DNA of 5,928 bases, from the NCBI GenBank assembly GCA_017501865.1, contig JAFVWD010000326.1, positions 1 to 5,928 of the forward strand, read 5' to 3'. Source of the stretch: Clostridia bacterium (GTDB taxonomy: Bacteria > Bacillota > Clostridia > Oscillospirales > Acutalibacteraceae). Numbering within the stretch: the stretch's first letter is position 1; every line of letters begins with the position of its first letter. A program made the position numbers and the translations under genes. Of this stretch, positions 5,201-5,928 are shown piece after piece. Below the pieces are notes generated by a model that ran no database searches, was not told where the DNA came from, and was given only the letters and a program-made list of their open reading frames with translations.

Positions 5201-5928
5201 TGTACAATCCGCAAATGCTCTGTCACAAATCTTCTGAACACCGTCTTTAACAACGATTTCACTAAGTAAATCACAGCCTTCAAATGCAGAAGCACCAATT
5301 GTCAGTACTGTAGCCGGAATCAAAACAGATTCAAGCTTGTCACAATCGTAAAATGCTTTATCTCCAATTGTAGTGATTCCCTCAGGAATAACTACCTCTG
5401 TAAGCTCGTCTAAATTACTGAATGTATTGTTAGCAATTTTACCTACACCCTTACCTATAATAAGCGAAGTAAGTCCTGTACAATCAGCAAATACACCAAC
5501 ACCTAATGTTATTACCGAATCAGGAATAGTAAAGGAAGCAATTCTTGAACAACCGGCAAATGCTCTGTCATCAATTTTCTGAACACCCTCGAACATTACA
5601 ACATTACCGAGTAAATCACAGCCTTCAAATGCTGAAATACCAATTGAGGTAACTGTTTTCGGAATAACAATTTCTGTAAGTCTGTCACAATCATAAAATG
5701 CTTTGTCGCCTATTGTTGTAACACCTTCAGGAATATAAACTGTTGCGAGTGAATCCATATTATTAAATGCGTTATTTGATATAACCTTAATACCCGCACC
5801 TAAAGTAAGAGTTGAAATATTCTGGCAACCTGCAAATACATCAGAACCTAAAGATGTAACACTGTCAGGAATTATAAAGCCTGTTATTTTGTTACAGCCT
5901 GCAAAAGCTCTGTCGCCAATAGTAGCCA
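2300..5928 (-). CDS. Giant BspA-like leucine-rich-repeat protein with C-terminal dockerin (partial, start beyond right edge)
   Basis: The frame is open from the right edge to the TAA at 2300-2302, giving 1208 residues. The ATG at 5756-5758 is an internal Met within a repeat and not the start, because the same repeat pattern continues upstream in frame. Residues below are numbered from that Met. Residues 3-991 are 43 units of exactly 23 residues with the LRR_5/BspA pattern (…I.IP..V..IG..AF..C..L). Two and a half more units lie upstream. Residues 992-1019 are the usual end cap of this family (NLTISGNKN … NKIPF). Residues 1020-1095 are a small beta-rich module, and 1096-1152 a type I dockerin. 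BspA-type repeats occur in surface proteins that bind host or plant material. The dockerin would plug the protein into a cohesin on a scaffoldin or cell wall. Secretion is inferred; the signal peptide is not visible. No catalytic domain is seen. The ligand is unknown. Confidence 0.93.
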   Translation of the reverse strand, partial: ATIGDRAFAGCNKITGFIIPDSVTSLGSDVFAGCQNISTLTLGAGIKVISNNAFNNMDSLATVYIPEGVTTIGDKAFYDCDRLTEIVIPKTVTSIGISAFEGCDLLGNVVMFEGVQKIDDRAFAGCSRIASFTIPDSVITLGVGVFADCTGLTSLIIGKGVGKIANNTFSNLDELTEVVIPEGITTIGDKAFYDCDKLESVLIPATVLTIGASAFEGCDLLSEIVVKDGVQKICDRAFADCTRITSFVIPDSVLILGENVFSGCKNLASLTLSKNVASIPNNAYENLDSLVSVIIPEGVSSIGSNAFKDCDNLEAIYVPKTVTTIGASAFEGCDLLATVSLENGLIKIAAKAFANCIALTDIIIPDSVTSFAGDALYGCTNLESIVFGAGVSEIPAEAYKGLKSLESVTLSSGITKIGNGAFSGCESLTDIVIPGTVTTIGASAFENCLALEFATIENGVVTIADRAFANCGMLKSIVIPDSVTTIGSSVFDGCVKLADVTIGANVKTIGNNVFNNCISLKDIVIPDSVTDLGSDILSGCTNISAVTIGAGVKEIPANAYKGLVSLTSVIISEGVTKIGQNAFNGCENLVNVVIPGTVKTIDASAFENCKALTNVSIGEGVLKINDRAFFGCSSIEVLRIPDSVTGLGNSVFENCSNLKDITLGKSLTILGDNTFANCAALTTLVIPNNVSYLGDGYIDGCTALSSITICAGIETIPDYAFKGFTNLTEVVISNGIATIGAGAFEGCTNLVSVTIPKSVVTIGESAFKNNTSLTEVNIADGVQVIGANAFSGCTKLSAITIPATVKKLGESVFAKDTALKTVVIAEGVQEIGVKAFDGCKAITSISIPGSVKTIGDYAFSSLPNLSSVTLGEGIEVIGKRAFYWCDSLESIVLPNSLKTIGTGAFADCDNLKSVDLGEGVKTIGANAFNLCQKLTSIVIPDSTETIGNSAFYNCTNLESVEFGAYLKEIGPSAFYKCKALKEIDLPDTLKKIENEAFYNCISLKTVEIPTSVNSIGQYAFYCCDALESAVIGSSVTSIGASAFAGCANLTISGNKNTAAEKYATDNKIPFKYLVINHYFREHTVDGISVNEQNATLHLSDGYTSLEDIIVIADGYSISTQKSSDVFCGTNTVVKVLDENGNVVKNYTLVVEGDVNGDGVCDVMDCMVVELVNSGNATLDNAYLVAGDFDGNSQITITDFQQVVNKAKS
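2303..2473 (-). other. Type I dockerin domain of the repeat protein
   Basis: Two F-hand calcium loops, the signature of type I dockerins. The first, DVNGDGVCDVMD, has ligands at loop positions 1, 3, 5, 9 and 12 (Asp1097, Asn1099, Asp1101, Asp1105, Asp1108). The second, DFDGNSQITITD, has Asp1131, Asp1133, Asn1135, Thr1139 and Asp1142. Each is followed by a hydrophobic helix. Dockerins bind cohesins and assemble cellulosomes. The first loop and helix carry two cysteines (1104, 1109), which is unusual. Loop two has Asn-Ser where Asp-Gly is commoner at positions 5-6. The partner cohesin cannot be predicted from this sequence. Confidence 0.88.
2474..2701 (-). other. Beta-rich linker module preceding the dockerin
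   Basis: About 76 residues between the repeat cap and the dockerin, with alternating hydrophobic stretches (ATLHLSDGYTSLEDIIVIAD, then TNTVVKVLDENGNVVKNYTL) ending directly in the dockerin. Modules with this pattern commonly precede dockerins in Ruminococcaceae extracellular proteins. It is probably a small Ig-like or X-type module that stabilises the dockerin, but I cannot assign a named family. Confidence 0.5.
3752..4717 (-). repeat. Two seven-unit super-repeats (483 bp, 161 residues each)
   Basis: Blocks 4235-4717 and 3752-4234 each read types 1, 2, 3, 4, a 5-like unit that keeps its cysteine, a 4-like unit, then a true type 5 with Pro15 and no cysteine (KGLV, KGFT). Equivalent sites such as the bases at 4740, 4257 and 3774 fall exactly 483 bp apart. 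The simplest reading is the five-unit cycle plus a duplicated 4-5 pair. Confidence 0.8.
4718..5752 (-). repeat. Three five-unit super-repeats (345 bp, 115 residues each)
   Basis: Blocks 5408-5752, 5063-5407 and 4718-5062 each contain five unit types in the same order. Type 1 reads IPEGVTTIGDKAF-like, type 2 IPKTVTTIGASAFEGCD-like, type 3 ends in DRAFA.C or a relative, and type 4 reads IPDSV..LG..VF-like. Type 5 has lost Cys22 (NLD, NLD, GLK). The two and a half units upstream of 5752 are types 3, 4 and 5 of a further block, so the cycle continues beyond the window. Confidence 0.88.

Larger units (their letters stand above)
2786..5928 (-). repeat. Tandem array of 23-residue (69-bp) leucine-rich-repeat units
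   Basis: Forty-three full units fill 2786-5752 without a single insertion or deletion, two full units lie at 5753-5890, and a partial one runs to the edge. Positions are conserved within each unit: Leu/Ile2, hydrophobic 5 and 7, often Pro8, Val11, Ile14-Gly15, Ala18-Phe19, Cys22. Cys22 is present in 35 of the 43 units. At DNA level the units are diverged, with the strongest matches between units five or seven apart rather than neighbours. One example is a run of more than 20 identical bases at 5265-5287 and 5610-5632, exactly 345 bp apart. Confidence 0.92.

Noticed and set aside
5756..5758. ATG as the start of the repeat protein
   Set aside because: The reading frame continues upstream through 5928 with two and a half further 23-residue units in perfect register, and no AGGAG precedes this ATG. 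It is an internal methionine.
2786..5928. CRISPR-like or DNA-level direct repeat array, because of the recurring short words every 69 or 345 bases
   Set aside because: The repeats are in a continuous coding frame with protein-level conservation and diverged synonymous positions, and there is no repeat-spacer pattern.

Overview
The window suggests a low-GC, anaerobic, gut-type Clostridia (Firmicutes), most likely a Ruminococcus/Oscillospiraceae relative. This is an inference from three things: AT-rich intergenic DNA with AGGAG-type ribosome binding sites and TTGACA/TATAAT-type promoters; a long BspA-type leucine-rich-repeat protein ending in a type I dockerin, the combination expected in cellulosome-forming ruminococci; and an IMP dehydrogenase of the subtype I recall from Clostridia and from the protozoan Tritrichomonas foetus.

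Layout. Positions 1-458 (minus strand) hold the first 152 codons of a GH38 alpha-mannosidase that runs off the left edge. Positions 459-680 are an AT-rich divergent control region with one recognisable promoter per direction, a ribosome binding site for each gene, and a 9-bp AT-only inverted repeat just downstream of the plus-strand promoter. Positions 681-2189 (plus strand) encode a complete 502-residue IMP dehydrogenase. Positions 2190-2299 hold two back-to-back hairpin terminators separating convergent genes. From 2300 to the right edge (minus strand) runs one very long reading frame, open through the window end, so its start and any signal peptide lie outside. Its 1208 visible residues are at least 45 consecutive leucine-rich repeats of exactly 23 residues, an end cap, a small beta-rich linker module, and a dockerin with two calcium-loop repeats.

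The genes do not look like one pathway. IMP dehydrogenase is purine metabolism (IMP to XMP for guanine nucleotides). The mannosidase has no signal peptide and probably acts in the cytoplasm on imported mannosides. The repeat protein is probably exported and attached to a cohesin through its dockerin. The two plus/minus borders are clean (divergent promoters on one side, convergent terminators on the other), so each gene is probably its own transcription unit.

The most interesting structure is the higher-order organisation of the repeat protein. The 23-residue units are grouped into a five-unit cycle (115 residues, 345 bp) in the N-terminal part. In the middle this expands to a seven-unit cycle (161 residues, 483 bp). 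Towards the C-terminus it gives way to a simpler two-unit alternation. Each large cycle ends in a distinctive unit that has lost the otherwise near-invariant cysteine.
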